64,000 nucleotides of DNA from Streptomyces filipinensis (GCF_014649495.1 NZ_BMTD01000012.1:124001-188000), one strand, 5' to 3'. Numbered from the stretch's first letter, positions 1-8,554 are shown. The notes: a model not told the origin generated them from the sequence alone. Numbers and translations: made by a program.

Positions 1-210
1 ATGCCGTTCCCCCGCCAGGCCCTGTCCCGGCTCGCCAGCCTGGGCGACCGCGTCCTGCTCGGCTCCGGCTTCCCCGACATCCCCTGTCCCTATGGGCACC
101 GGCTCCACGCCCTGGCACGGCTGGACCTCGGCGACGAGTGGCTGCGGGCCGTGTGCCACGACAACGCGGCAGAGCTGTTCGGCCTGTCACCCCGGCAAGC
201 CGGCGCGTGA
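1..210 (+). CDS. amidohydrolase family protein, C-terminal fragment (gene starts before the window)
   Basis: The last 69 residues of a protein that enters from the left edge. The stretch RVLLGSGFPDIPCPYGHRL followed by LDLGDEWLRAV and DNAAELFGL is the usual end of TIM-barrel metal-dependent hydrolases (amidohydrolase_2 type): a strand carrying the 'LGSDFP' motif, then the terminal helix with 'NAxxLFGL'. The usual metal-binding Asp of that motif is Gly here (GSGFP instead of GSDFP). This could impair metal binding or mark a divergent member. The first base is not the true start. Its 3' end overlaps the end of the convergent STAND gene by 24 bp. The substrate cannot be told from this fragment. 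Confidence 0.75.
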   Translation: MPFPRQALSRLASLGDRVLLGSGFPDIPCPYGHRLHALARLDLGDEWLRAVCHDNAAELFGLSPRQAGA

Positions 211-3165
211 ACCGGCCGGTGCCCCGCTCGCGTACTCTCCGACGCGTATGCGGACCTGTTCGGCGTCCTCCTCCCGGTCGAGCCGGGCGTAGAGGGCTGC
301 GGCCAGCTCTCCGGTGGCGACCGCCGCGGCGGCTTCGCCCGCCGCGGCGAGCGTTTCCGCGAGGTTGAACAGGGAGAGGGCCTCGCCGGGTTCGTCGCCC
401 GCGGTGCGGCAGATACCGAGATCCTCGCGGATGGCGCTCTCCGACGCGGCGTACCGCTCCATGCCGCGCAGGGTGACGCCCAGGTTGTTCAGGGCGCACC
501 CGCGCATGCGGAGCTCACCGGCCTGGCCGAAGAGGTCGGCGGCGCGGTGCAGTTGGTGCGCCGACTCCTTCGAGCGGCCGCTCTTCTCCAGCAGCAGGCC
601 GGCCGAGTTGCGAAGCCATCCCTCGTGCACTGCGAGATCTTTGCGCCTCAGCAGTGCGGCCGCCGCCAGCAGCGCGTCGATCGCGTCGTCCGGCGCGGAC
701 TCCTCTCTGCCGAGCACCCCCCGGATGCCCGCCAACAGCCTGACGGCCTCTTCCTGCTGCTCCCCCTCCAGCAGCAGGACCGCGCGGGCGCAGGGGAGCG
801 CGGCGGCGGCGTACCGCCGTTGGTTCCACAGTGCTGCCGCCGCGCTGGCCCACGCGTTGCCCTCGCCGGCCCGCTCGTCGAGGGCGCGCAGCAGGGCGGC
901 CGCGCGACGGCAGATGCCGACGACCCCCGCCCAGTCCTCGGCGGACTGCATCTCCCGCCCGGCGGACGCGAGGACGTTGGCCTCGCCGGCCGGGTCACCG
1001 GCGTCCCGGAGCAGATCCGCGATGGCGAGCCAGGCGCCGGCCGCCTCGGAGTGCCGGCCGGCTTCCCCCAGGTAGCCCGCGAGGTTCGACAGGGCGTAGA
1101 TCTGCCCGGCCTTGTCGCCGGCGGCCCGGAAGAGGACCTCCGCCCGCCGGAACGCGGCCGTGCTCTTCTCGAACCGTCCGGCGTCCCAGAGCGCGTTGCC
1201 GAGGTTGTACAGTGCCTTGGCCTCCATGTAGCCGTCGCCGAGCTCCCGGCACGCTCGCACGGACCGCTGGTGGACGTCGACGGACTCCGTATGGCGTCCC
1301 GCACCGCGCAAGGCGTTGCCGAGGTTGTTGAGTGCCCACTGCCGCTGCCGGGGCCATCCGATGTCGGTGTAGACCGCGATGGCCACCCGACTGTGCTCGG
1401 CCGATTCCTCGTACCGGCCCGCCGCCTTGCAGGCGATGCCCAAAGCGACCCGGATCATGGCCACTTGCTCGGGTTCGGCGCCCGGGTCCGCGGCGCCGAG
1501 CGCCGCGCGCAGGATCTCCACGGCCTCCAGCGGACGGTCCGTGTTCGACAGCGCGACCCCGTGGGCCAACAGCATCTCCAGCCGGGTATGGGCGTCGCCT
1601 CCGCTGGCGGCACGTTCCAGAGCCAGGCGGGTCAGTGTCACCAGTTCCTCGCCCGACTCCCACTGCACCAGCTGTGTGGCGAGGTTGCGGATGAGGTCGA
1701 AGGCGGCGGCCTCGTGCCCCTCGCAGTCGAGGGCGAGCCGGGCACAGGCGGCGATGTTGTCGGACTCCTCCTCCACCCAGGCCAGTGCTTCGGCCGTGCT
1801 GGTGAAGCGCTTCTCCGCCGGCACGTTGTCCAGGTGTTCCACCTGGCACCGGACCGCTGCGGCACGCCATGCGTAGAAGGTGAGCAGGCGTTGCAGCGCG
1901 GTGTCCCGCTCGCCGCGGTACTCCGGCTCCTCGCCCCGCTCCCGCGCGTAGAGCCGGACCAGGTCATGCATCGACCAGCGTTCGAGCCCGCCGGGGGTGC
2001 GCCCGCGTTCGACCAGGTGGGCGCGGGCGAGTTCAGCCAGCGTGCGTCGCGTCTCCCGGACCGGTCGCCCGGTCAGGGCCGCCACCGCCTCGGCGGCCAG
2101 ATCCGGGCCGGGATGCACCGCCATGACGCGGAAGGCATGGGCCAGAGCGGGCCCCAGGTGCTGGTAGGAGAGGTCGAAGGCGGCCCGTACGGCCGGGCCG
2201 GTCCCCGGCCCCCCGCCGCCTTCGGGCGACAGTGCCTCCAACCGCTCCCGCGCGTCGGTCAGTTCCTCGATGAGATCGGTCAACGGCCGCTCGGGGTCCG
2301 CCCGCAGGATGGCCGCGATGACCAGCAGAGCCAGCGGGAGGCCGCCGCACAGGGCGGCGAGCCGTACCACCGTCGCGCGCTGGGCGCCCGATCCGCGTGG
2401 ATCGGAGCGGCGGGCGACGTGCAGGGCCCGCTCGATGACCCGCGCCCCCTCCCCCGACTCCATGACCTTCACGTCGAGAAGCCGGGCGTCGAGCGTGGAC
2501 AGTGTGTGGCGCGAGGTGATCAGCACACGGTGGAACCGGGTGGCGGGCAGCAGCGGGGCGACCTGACCGGCGTCGAACGCGTTGTCCAGCACGATGAGGA
2601 CGGGTGAGGCCGCGCGGTCCAGGACGGTGAGGTGCCGGCGCAGCGCGGTCAGCACGTCGTCCGGGCCGGACGGTACATCGTCGTCGTGCAGGCCGAGGGA
2701 CCGCAGCAACTGGGCGGCCGCCGCCGCCGGTTCCACGCGTCCGGCCGGTCCGTGACCGTGCAGGTCGACGAAGACGGCACCGCCACGGAACCACCCCTGT
2801 GCGACGGCCTCGCCCGCGGCGTGGAGTGCCAGGGCGCTCTTGCCGACGCCCGCCATCCCGGCCAGCGCCATGACGGGCACGCCCGGCTGGTGGTCCCGGC
2901 CGGTGCGGGCCGGCCGCAGGAAGTCGAGGAGCAGACGCACTTCGGTCCGCCGGCCGGTGAACGCCGCCGGAGGCGGGGGGAGGCCGGGGACCGCGCCGGA
3001 GGGGTGCGACCGGGCGGTGAGCGGCATCGCGGTGGAAAGGTGCTCGGCGCGAGCCGCGGGAACGCCGCCTCGCCGTCCGCCCGTGTCTTCGCGTGTCAGG
3101 AAGAACTGGAAGACGTCGCCCTGGATGTGGCCCGCGGCCAGGGACTGCTCCGACGCCTTGGTCAC
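187..3165 (-). CDS. NB-ARC (STAND) ATPase with TPR repeats
   Basis: A protein of about 992 residues. After a short leader with a GHIQGDVFQFF segment (about residues 12-22) comes an NB-ARC ATPase: a GRRTEVRLLLDFL entry helix, Walker A GMAGVGKS at about 103-110, a Walker B-like VLIVLDNAFD, an RVLITSRHTL sensor strand and the GLPLAL motif. A winged-helix region ending in MHDLVRLYA follows. The C-terminal half is built of TPR-like repeats (ALNNLGNALRGAGRH, ALYNLGNALWDAGRF, ALNNLGVTLRGMERY). There is no SARP DNA-binding domain, so it is not a full AfsR homologue. The GTG at 3165 was chosen because no ATG precedes the conserved part; the frame is open up to the upstream gene, so the start is uncertain. 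It lies 74 bp after the small gene at 3240-3788 and probably forms an operon with it. Role unknown: signalling, or a conflict/defence switch, is possible by family. Confidence 0.85.
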   Translation of the reverse strand: MTKASEQSLAAGHIQGDVFQFFLTREDTGGRRGGVPAARAEHLSTAMPLTARSHPSGAVPGLPPPPAAFTGRRTEVRLLLDFLRPARTGRDHQPGVPVMALAGMAGVGKSALALHAAGEAVAQGWFRGGAVFVDLHGHGPAGRVEPAAAAAQLLRSLGLHDDDVPSGPDDVLTALRRHLTVLDRAASPVLIVLDNAFDAGQVAPLLPATRFHRVLITSRHTLSTLDARLLDVKVMESGEGARVIERALHVARRSDPRGSGAQRATVVRLAALCGGLPLALLVIAAILRADPERPLTDLIEELTDARERLEALSPEGGGGPGTGPAVRAAFDLSYQHLGPALAHAFRVMAVHPGPDLAAEAVAALTGRPVRETRRTLAELARAHLVERGRTPGGLERWSMHDLVRLYARERGEEPEYRGERDTALQRLLTFYAWRAAAVRCQVEHLDNVPAEKRFTSTAEALAWVEEESDNIAACARLALDCEGHEAAAFDLIRNLATQLVQWESGEELVTLTRLALERAASGGDAHTRLEMLLAHGVALSNTDRPLEAVEILRAALGAADPGAEPEQVAMIRVALGIACKAAGRYEESAEHSRVAIAVYTDIGWPRQRQWALNNLGNALRGAGRHTESVDVHQRSVRACRELGDGYMEAKALYNLGNALWDAGRFEKSTAAFRRAEVLFRAAGDKAGQIYALSNLAGYLGEAGRHSEAAGAWLAIADLLRDAGDPAGEANVLASAGREMQSAEDWAGVVGICRRAAALLRALDERAGEGNAWASAAAALWNQRRYAAAALPCARAVLLLEGEQQEEAVRLLAGIRGVLGREESAPDDAIDALLAAAALLRRKDLAVHEGWLRNSAGLLLEKSGRSKESAHQLHRAADLFGQAGELRMRGCALNNLGVTLRGMERYAASESAIREDLGICRTAGDEPGEALSLFNLAETLAAAGEAAAAVATGELAAALYARLDREEDAEQVRIRVGEYASGAPAGSRAGLPG

Positions 3166-3239
3166 CGTCGCGGCCGCGGCCGTCTCGGGTGCGGCGCCGG
3201 GCCGGGCCGGTGGATGAGCTGGTGGGGTGCCGGGCAGGC

Positions 3240-3788
3240 TCAGCTCGTCTGCCCGCCCGGCAGGGTGGGGTTTTCGCGGCCCGTGTCTCCCGCCTTCGCG
3301 CCGGGAGCGCCATTGCCCCCGTGACCGGTGTTCCCGCTGCCCAGGCCCACGTTCCCCATGGTCACATCGCCGACCCGTTGCGCCGCGACGGAACCGCGGT
3401 CCGCACGGTTGCTCACGTTCCCGGCCACGGCCACGCTCGCACCCGAGGCGACGGCGCCACCGGCCGACTCCACGGCCGAGGCGGCCTCTCGTACCGCCGC
3501 GTCGAGGGCGTCGGCGAGTTCCGGGTCGTCCTGGGAGGCGGCGGTCAGCGCGTCGGCCACCCGGCGGCGCGTCAGCTCCGACACCTCGCCCGTCTCGGCC
3601 GCTGCCTCCGCCCGGGCGCGCCGCAGCGCCGAGTCGTCGCCCAGCGCCCGCGACACCAGGTCGTGCACCCTTTCCGTCGCGGCGTCCACCAGCCGGTCGA
3701 CCTCCGCGTCCGCCGGGCCGGCGGCCCGGCGCGCCTTGCGCACCAGGTAGGCACACACGTACCCGACGGCGACCTCGATACCTGTCAT
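3240..3788 (-). CDS. small conserved protein paired with the STAND ATPase
   Basis: A 182-residue protein starting MTGIEVAVGYVCAYLVRKARR. It has an amphipathic or membrane-skimming N-terminus, a charged helical middle (about residues 25-110, rich in Ala, Glu and Arg, with TRRRVADAL) and a Gly/Val-rich C-terminus with repeated short units such as VAGNVSNRADRGS, VGDVTMGN and VGLGSGNTG. These look like stacked beta turns. The same 'GDV' flavour recurs at the start of the downstream ATPase (GHIQGDVFQ). The ATG at 3788 is the first start after the tRNA region. A longer upstream reading frame translates the antisense of the tRNA and was rejected. I do not recognise an enzymatic function. Co-orientation and 74-bp spacing suggest that it works with the NB-ARC protein. 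Confidence 0.7.
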   Translation of the reverse strand: MTGIEVAVGYVCAYLVRKARRAAGPADAEVDRLVDAATERVHDLVSRALGDDSALRRARAEAAAETGEVSELTRRRVADALTAASQDDPELADALDAAVREAASAVESAGGAVASGASVAVAGNVSNRADRGSVAAQRVGDVTMGNVGLGSGNTGHGGNGAPGAKAGDTGRENPTLPGGQTS

Positions 3789-3951
3789 TCCCCGCCCCCT
3801 GTCGTCTCCCCCGACGGTATTCCCGCTCGCACCCCGTCCGCAGTCGAACCACGCAAGAGCAGCTTCCCGACGGGCCGATACGCGGGGGCGCCGTTCCCGG
3901 GCAGGGATCCACAGGACCTGGGGAATCCAGCGGGACGTGGAGGAAACCAAC

Positions 3952-4018
3952 GGGGCCTGGAGCAAGAGGCCCCGGAGAAAAGGAAGAGTCTGCTCCGGAC
4001 CACGCCGAAACAGACTCT
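3952..4018 (-). terminator. hairpins after tRNA-Pro copy 1
   Basis: Two inverted repeats follow the tRNA 3' end on the minus strand: AGAGTCTG (3985-3992) with CAGACTCT (4011-4018), and GGGGCCT (3952-3958) with AGGCCCC (3967-3973). Either could end tRNA transcription. There is no T-run, which is common in Streptomyces. Confidence 0.4.
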
Positions 4019-4036
4019 GACCTGCGTCTTCGCAAG

Positions 4037-4110
<74 letters not shown>

Positions 4111-4156
4111 TCGCGTTCTCACCGGGGGGTGCCCCGTGTGATCACGCAGGTCAACC

Positions 4157-5584
4157 CTACCGCACCTGGGCGGGTGCCCGTGTCGTCCCCGTCGCGGCGG
4201 GGGTCGTCGTACGGGCGGGGCGGCGGGCCGGGACGAGGAGGGCGGCGCCGGCCGCGGCCAGGCAGAGGAGGGTGAGCAGTGCCCAGCCGTGGGTGTAGCC
4301 GGAGGCGTAGGGCAGGCCGGAGGGCTGGAGGCGGCCGGTGACCAGGACGCCGGTGAGCGCGGCACCGATGGAGCCGCCGATGGTGCGGATGTTGGCGTTC
4401 ATACCGGTCGCGGCGCCGGTCTGCTCGGGCGGGACGCTGCCCACGATGAGGTTGGCCATGGAGGCGAAGGCCAGCCCGATGCCCAGGCCGAACAGCCCGG
4501 CGACCACGGCTGTCTGCCACGGGGCGTCGTGCCAGAGGGTGAGGAATCCGCAGGCCAGCGCACCGAGTGCGGCACCCGTGGCGAGGAGCGCCTTGGCGCC
4601 GACGCAGGGCTCCAGACGGCCCGAGAGGACACCCGAGAGGAACATCGCCAGCAGCATCGGCAGCATGAGCAGGCCGGAGGCGGTGACGCTCGCGCCGAAG
4701 CCGTAACCGGCCGCGGACGGCGTCTGCACGAAGCCCGGCAGGAAGGACCAGATCGCGTACATGCCGGCGCCGAAGAGCAGGGCCGCCGCGTTGGTGGTCC
4801 ACACCGCGGGCAGCCGCATCACGCGCAGGTCGATCAGCGGGGTGCGGGAGCGGGCCTCGGCCGTCAGCCACACGGCGAACAGCACGACGGCGGCGGCGAA
4901 CAGGCCGAGCACCTTCGGCGAGCCCCAGCCCCACTGCCCGGCCTGGCTCAGCGGCAGCAGCAGCGCCACCAGCCAGGCGGAGAGCAGCCCGGCGCCGTAC
5001 CAACTGACCTTCCCCTCGGCCCGCTTGGGTGATTCGGGGACGTAGCGCAGGGCGATCAGGACCGTCGCGGCGACGATCGCCACGGGGATCCAGAAGAGCC
5101 AGCGGTAGTCGAGCGCGGAGACGATCGGGCCGGCGGCCACCATGCCGACTCCGCCGCCCGCGGCGATCACGGCGGACAGGTTGCTGATGCTGCCGCTCAC
5201 CTCGGCGGGCTGGAACTCGTCCCGGATGACGCCGAAGGACAGCGGGAACAGGGCGCCGCCGACGCCCTGGACGACGCGGGCGACGATGAGGACGCCGATG
5301 TCCGGGGCGAGCGCGGCGACGAGACAGCCGGCGAGGACGGCGAGCAGGACCCCGACGAGGGTGCGCTTCTTGCCGATGAGGTCGCCGACGCGGCCGAGGA
5401 TCGGGGTGAAGACCGAGGCGGACAGCAGATAGGCCGTCATCACCCAGGTCGCGGTGGACTGGGAGGTGTGCAGGGCGTGCTGGACGGTCGGCAGGGCCGG
5501 CGCGATCAGCGACTGGAGCATGGAGAACACGCCCGCACCGGTCGCGAGGACCGCGAAGGTGAGGCGCGTGGACTTGCGGGGCAT
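4157..5584 (-). CDS. MFS drug exporter, DHA2-like
   Basis: A 475-residue integral membrane protein with about 14 hydrophobic segments. It is of the proton-driven multidrug exporter type: the N-terminus MLQSLIAPALPTVQ is followed by the loop 2-3 motif GRVGDLIGKKR (motif A) and the motif C-like GLGIGLAF region. The start ATG has GGAGAGG upstream. The gene is divergent from a TetR gene (start 5805), and the 220-bp gap holds a promoter with two operators for the exporter. This is the classic layout of a ligand-induced efflux pump. Its stop codon lies only about 47 bp from tRNA-Pro copy 1, so the tRNA promoter overlaps the end of this gene. The exported compound cannot be predicted. Confidence 0.93.
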   Translation of the reverse strand: MPRKSTRLTFAVLATGAGVFSMLQSLIAPALPTVQHALHTSQSTATWVMTAYLLSASVFTPILGRVGDLIGKKRTLVGVLLAVLAGCLVAALAPDIGVLIVARVVQGVGGALFPLSFGVIRDEFQPAEVSGSISNLSAVIAAGGGVGMVAAGPIVSALDYRWLFWIPVAIVAATVLIALRYVPESPKRAEGKVSWYGAGLLSAWLVALLLPLSQAGQWGWGSPKVLGLFAAAVVLFAVWLTAEARSRTPLIDLRVMRLPAVWTTNAAALLFGAGMYAIWSFLPGFVQTPSAAGYGFGASVTASGLLMLPMLLAMFLSGVLSGRLEPCVGAKALLATGAALGALACGFLTLWHDAPWQTAVVAGLFGLGIGLAFASMANLIVGSVPPEQTGAATGMNANIRTIGGSIGAALTGVLVTGRLQPSGLPYASGYTHGWALLTLLCLAAAGAALLVPARRPARTTTPAATGTTRAPAQVR

Positions 5585-5711
5585 GAGAGAGCCTCTCCGA
5601 AGAGGGAGCGCTGTGGGTGGGTGAGAAGAGGGCGCGCCGTGGGGTGGGCGACGGGGCCTTGCCGCCCGGGCACGTCTGCCCAGGGCGCGGGCACCCCTGC
5701 GCTGCTAAAGT

Positions 5712-5763
5712 GGAGGTGCCCCTCCACTCTAGCGGAGGCGTACCTCCGGTTCAAGGGAACCGG
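5712..5763 (-). promoter_or_regulatory. exporter promoter with two TetR-type operators
   Basis: Reading the minus strand, TTGAAC (5754-5749) and TAGAGT (5731-5726) form a -35/-10 pair with a 17-bp spacer. Two inverted repeats of the same form, GGAGG-N4-CCTCC, lie at 5734-5747 (inside that spacer) and 5712-5725 (just after the -10). Their centres are 22 bp apart, about two helical turns. The first is extended to GTGGAGG-TGCC-CCTCCAC. A third repeat, CCGGTTC-N4-GAACCGG (5746-5763), overlaps the -35. Likely binding sites of the divergent TetR protein. Confidence 0.75.
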
Positions 5764-5804
5764 ATGAATGCCTCCGGTTCATCGATTCCCTCCGGGAGGC
5801 ACCA

Positions 5805-6383
5805 GTGACGGCCACCTCGTTCCCCGTCGGCGAGATCGTGGCGGCCCGACGGCCGCACCGCAAGGACGCCGCCCGCAACTTCGACGCCCTGCTCGACGCC
5901 GCCAGGGAGGCGTTCGCGGAGCACGGCTCCGACGCCTCCCTGGAGGACATCGCCCGCCGCGCGGGCGTCGGCATCGGCACGCTGTACCGGAACTTCCCGA
6001 CCCGCCGCGACCTGTTCGAGAGTGTCTACGCCGACGAGGTCGACGCACTGTGCCGGACGGCCGTGGAGCTCGCGGACCTGCAACCGTGGGAGGCGCTGAC
6101 GGCCTGGCTGGACCGGTTCGCCGGCTACATGGTCACCAAGCGCGCGGTGCGTGAGGCGCTGAACGACGAGTCGCAGATCTTCCAGACCTGCCGCGAGTCG
6201 ATGTACTCGGCCGGCGGCCCGCTGCTGGAACGCGCCCAGCGGGCGGGCGTGGCCCGCACCGACATGGACTTCACCGACCTGCTGCGGATGGTCGCCGGCA
6301 TCACGGCCACGGCGTTCGACGACGACGCCCAGCGCGACCGGGTTCTCGCGATCGCCCTGGACGGCGTCCGCACCGGCCGCTGA
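5805..6383 (+). CDS. TetR family regulator, likely repressor of the MFS exporter
   Basis: 192 residues. The N-terminal helix-turn-helix LEDIARRAGVGIGTLYRNFPTRRDLFESVYADEV is the standard TetR DNA-binding domain (about residues 25-70). The rest is a helical ligand-binding domain. The start is GTG at 5805, with GGGAGG at 5794-5799. A GCCTCC at 5770-5775 could pair with the Shine-Dalgarno region. An 11-bp direct repeat CCTCCGGTTCA occurs at 5743 and 5771. Divergent to the MFS gene, so probably its repressor and possibly self-regulating. Confidence 0.93.
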   Translation: MTATSFPVGEIVAARRPHRKDAARNFDALLDAAREAFAEHGSDASLEDIARRAGVGIGTLYRNFPTRRDLFESVYADEVDALCRTAVELADLQPWEALTAWLDRFAGYMVTKRAVREALNDESQIFQTCRESMYSAGGPLLERAQRAGVARTDMDFTDLLRMVAGITATAFDDDAQRDRVLAIALDGVRTGR

Positions 6384-6413
6384 CCCGCCCGCCCGCAGGC
6401 GCACCCGCGCCCC

Positions 6414-6929
6414 TTACTTGATCAGCGCGTTCGCCACCACCACGATCACCCCGAGCAGCGCGTCCCCCATCCCGACGAGAACGGCCTTCGGCCACCGCCG
6501 CGCCGACCAGCGGGCGGTGAGGAGGCCGAGCACGAACAGGATCACGATGTTGAGGGCGAACGCCGCGTACTCGACGCCCTTCGCGGGGAACCAGCCCAGG
6601 CGCGCGCCCGCGAGCAGGACGACCGTGGGCAGCACGGCCGCGACCAGCGGCCACTCGTCGCGCAGCGCGCGCAGCCCGTCCCACCGGCCGTGCGGGGCGC
6701 GCTCGGCGATGTAGTGGGCGTAGCCGTGGGCGAGGGCGGAGGCGAGCGCGGTCACCAGCACCCAGGCCGCGTCGTAGCCGCGGACCTTCGCGGACGTGTG
6801 CCCGTACTGGGTGAGCGCCGCCACCATCGAGCTGGCGAGGACGGCGCCGTACACCCCGCCGAAGAGCACGGCCTCACGGGTGTCGTGCTGCCGGGAAGAT
6901 GCCGTGCCGACCGCCGTGGAGTCAGCCAT
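6414..6929 (-). CDS. integral membrane protein of unknown function
   Basis: 171 residues with about five hydrophobic segments (for example AVLFGGVYGAVLASSMVAAL, WVLVTALASALAHGYAHYIA and AVLVGMGDALLGVIVVVANAL). The ATG at 6929 was chosen over a longer reading frame because GGGAGA sits directly upstream and the conserved-looking part begins there. Its stop faces that of the TetR gene across 30 bp. I see no transport or enzymatic motif. The gene is divergent from the cupin gene, with 130 bp between their starts. Confidence 0.75.
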   Translation of the reverse strand: MADSTAVGTASSRQHDTREAVLFGGVYGAVLASSMVAALTQYGHTSAKVRGYDAAWVLVTALASALAHGYAHYIAERAPHGRWDGLRALRDEWPLVAAVLPTVVLLAGARLGWFPAKGVEYAAFALNIVILFVLGLLTARWSARRWPKAVLVGMGDALLGVIVVVANALIK

Positions 6930-7059
6930 GTCTCCCACGATCACCCGTGCCGGGTCCGTCCGCCAGTCCGCGCGGACCGACGAAGTGTCCTCCGACCAGC
7001 CCCGATGCCCCACACACTGTCGGCCGCGGGGCGCGGTCGGCGCTGGTTAGGGTCACCGC

Positions 7060-7404
7060 ATGACGCACAGCTTCGCGCTCCACATCCCCGACGCCGCCCT
7101 CACCCCCGAGCCCTTCGACCCGGAGCAGATCGTCTCCGGGAACCCGGAGGTGACAGGGAAGGTGGTCTGGGAGTCACCGGACGGCCGGCAGATCCGCGGC
7201 ATCTGGCAGATCACACCAGGCGTGGTCACCGACACGGAGGCGGACGAGCTGTTCGTGGTGATCAGCGGTTCGGCGACGATCGAGGTCGCGGACGGGCCGA
7301 CGCTGAGGGTGGGACCGGGCGACATGGCGGTGCTGCGCGCGGGCGACCGTACGACGTGGACGGTGCACGAGACGCTGCGCAAGGCGTACGCCATCAACCT
7401 CTGA
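7060..7404 (+). CDS. cupin domain protein (Cupin_3 type)
   Basis: 114 residues, a single small beta-barrel cupin. It contains RGIWQITPGVVTDTEADELFVVISGSATIEV and VGPGDMAVLRAGDRTTWTVHE, which match the two cupin motifs of the ureidoglycine-aminohydrolase-like Cupin_3 group. The usual metal ligands of motif 1 (HxH) are not evident, and Glu and Asp residues stand in their place. The ATG at 7060 follows GTTAGGGTCACC. The gene stands alone between a divergent membrane protein and a convergent LacI gene. Function unknown; such proteins often bind small metabolites. Confidence 0.85.
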   Translation: MTHSFALHIPDAALTPEPFDPEQIVSGNPEVTGKVVWESPDGRQIRGIWQITPGVVTDTEADELFVVISGSATIEVADGPTLRVGPGDMAVLRAGDRTTWTVHETLRKAYAINL

Positions 7405-7451
7405 GCGCGCCGTCGCCCCCCCCCGCTTCGCCCTCGTCCCCCGCTTCGCCG

Positions 7452-8483
7452 TCAGCCTCCCGGTTCGCCGCAGGGCGGCGCCGTGGTCCCCCGGATCTCC
7501 AGCGTCGGCACGGCGAGGTGGACGCCGCCCTCGCCGTCCGGCCGCTCGAACCGGTCCAGCAGGCAGCGGGCGGCGCGCCGGCCGATCTCGTAGGGGGCCG
7601 CGTCGACCGTGGTCAGCCACACATGCCGCAGCCGGGAGATGCTGGTGTTGTCGTAGCCGGCCACCGACAGGTCGCGCGGCACCCGCAGGCCCAGCTCCTC
7701 GGCGGCCGAGAGGGCGCCCACCGCGGCCATGTCGTTGACGGCGAACAGTGCCGTCGGCCGCTCGGGGCGGCTGAGCAGGCGTACGGTCCCCCGGTAGCCG
7801 CCCTCCTCGGTCAGATCGCCCCGCTCGACGACCGGTTCGGCGCCGTGGGCCCGCATCGCCGCCTCGAAGCCCCGCCTGCGCAGCGCGCCGACCGCGCCGT
7901 GGCCCGCGAGATGGGCGATCCGGCGGTGGCCGAGCCCGAGCAGGTGCTCGGTGGCGAGCCGGGCCCCGTGCTCGTCGTCGCCGGCGACGACGTCCACGCG
8001 CTCCGGCCGGGGTTCACGGGCGCCCGCCACCACCACCGGCATGCGCCGCGCGAGCGCGCCGAGACCGCCCGCGTCGGGGACCGTGCCGACGATCACCAGC
8101 CCGTCGACACCGAGCTCCAGGAACGGTTCGGCGAGGTCGTGACCCATCCGCCGGTTCAGCCGGGCGTCGGCGAGCAGCATGTGCAGACCGGCGGCGTGCA
8201 CCAGGGAGTTGAGGCCGTCGAGGAGGTCGACGAACCAGGGGTTGCGCAGATCGTCCAGGAGGACACCGACCATGCGGGTCCCCCCGCCGGAGGGGGGCAG
8301 AGCACGCTGTTCGCTCAGGCTGCGGGCGGCCGCGTTGGGCCGGTAGCCCAGCTCGCGCGCGGCGCGCAGCACGGCCTCCCGCTTCTCCTGGCTCACCGGT
8401 CCCGAACCGCGCAGCACCAGCGAGACCAGCGACTTGGACACGGCGGCACGTTCGGCCACATCACGGATCGTCGGCGGTCTCAT
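7452..8483 (-). CDS. LacI family regulator
   Basis: 343 residues. The N-terminal HTH PTIRDVAERAAVSKSLVSLVLRGSGPVS is followed by the hinge YRPNAAARSLSEQR and a periplasmic-binding-protein-like effector domain (RMVGVLLDDLRNPWFVDLLDGL, LFAVNDMAAVGALSAAEELGLRVPRDLSVAGYDN). This is the standard sugar-responsive repressor layout. It is divergent from the Gfo/Idh/MocA dehydrogenase at 8631. Two CG-centred TGGACC-type palindromes lie in the intervening region, one just before its own start codon. This suggests repression of both itself and the dehydrogenase. A 9-nt C run lies just beyond its 3' end. Confidence 0.93.
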   Translation of the reverse strand: MRPPTIRDVAERAAVSKSLVSLVLRGSGPVSQEKREAVLRAARELGYRPNAAARSLSEQRALPPSGGGTRMVGVLLDDLRNPWFVDLLDGLNSLVHAAGLHMLLADARLNRRMGHDLAEPFLELGVDGLVIVGTVPDAGGLGALARRMPVVVAGAREPRPERVDVVAGDDEHGARLATEHLLGLGHRRIAHLAGHGAVGALRRRGFEAAMRAHGAEPVVERGDLTEEGGYRGTVRLLSRPERPTALFAVNDMAAVGALSAAEELGLRVPRDLSVAGYDNTSISRLRHVWLTTVDAAPYEIGRRAARCLLDRFERPDGEGGVHLAVPTLEIRGTTAPPCGEPGG

Positions 8484-8487
8484 GACT

Positions 8488-8499
8488 TGGACCGTTCCA
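8488..8499. promoter_or_regulatory. LacI-type operator at the regulator's own start
   Basis: TGGACCGTTCCA is an imperfect palindrome centred on CG and begins five bases upstream of the LacI start codon (minus strand). It matches the perfect site at 8596-8607 in 11 of 12 positions. Its position suggests autorepression. Confidence 0.6.
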
Positions 8500-8524
8500 T
8501 GCGGCGTGCCGTCCTGTCAAAGGG

Positions 8525-8554
8525 TTGACACCCTGGCCATGTCAGCACAAAGGT
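8525..8554 (+). promoter_or_regulatory. candidate promoter of the dehydrogenase gene
   Basis: TTGACA at 8525-8530 is followed after 18 bp by AAAGGT. The -35 is perfect; the -10 is weak. It points at the Gfo/Idh/MocA gene and lies upstream of the operator at 8596-8607. Confidence 0.4.

Noticed and set aside
547..2607. 686-codon plus-strand frame opposite the STAND gene
   Set aside because: Shadow of a GC-rich coding strand: no ribosome site and no protein motif. The minus-strand gene has clear NB-ARC and TPR motifs.
7416..7424. Run of nine C residues
   Set aside because: A single mononucleotide run between convergent genes; it could be a sequencing hotspot but does not affect a coding frame.
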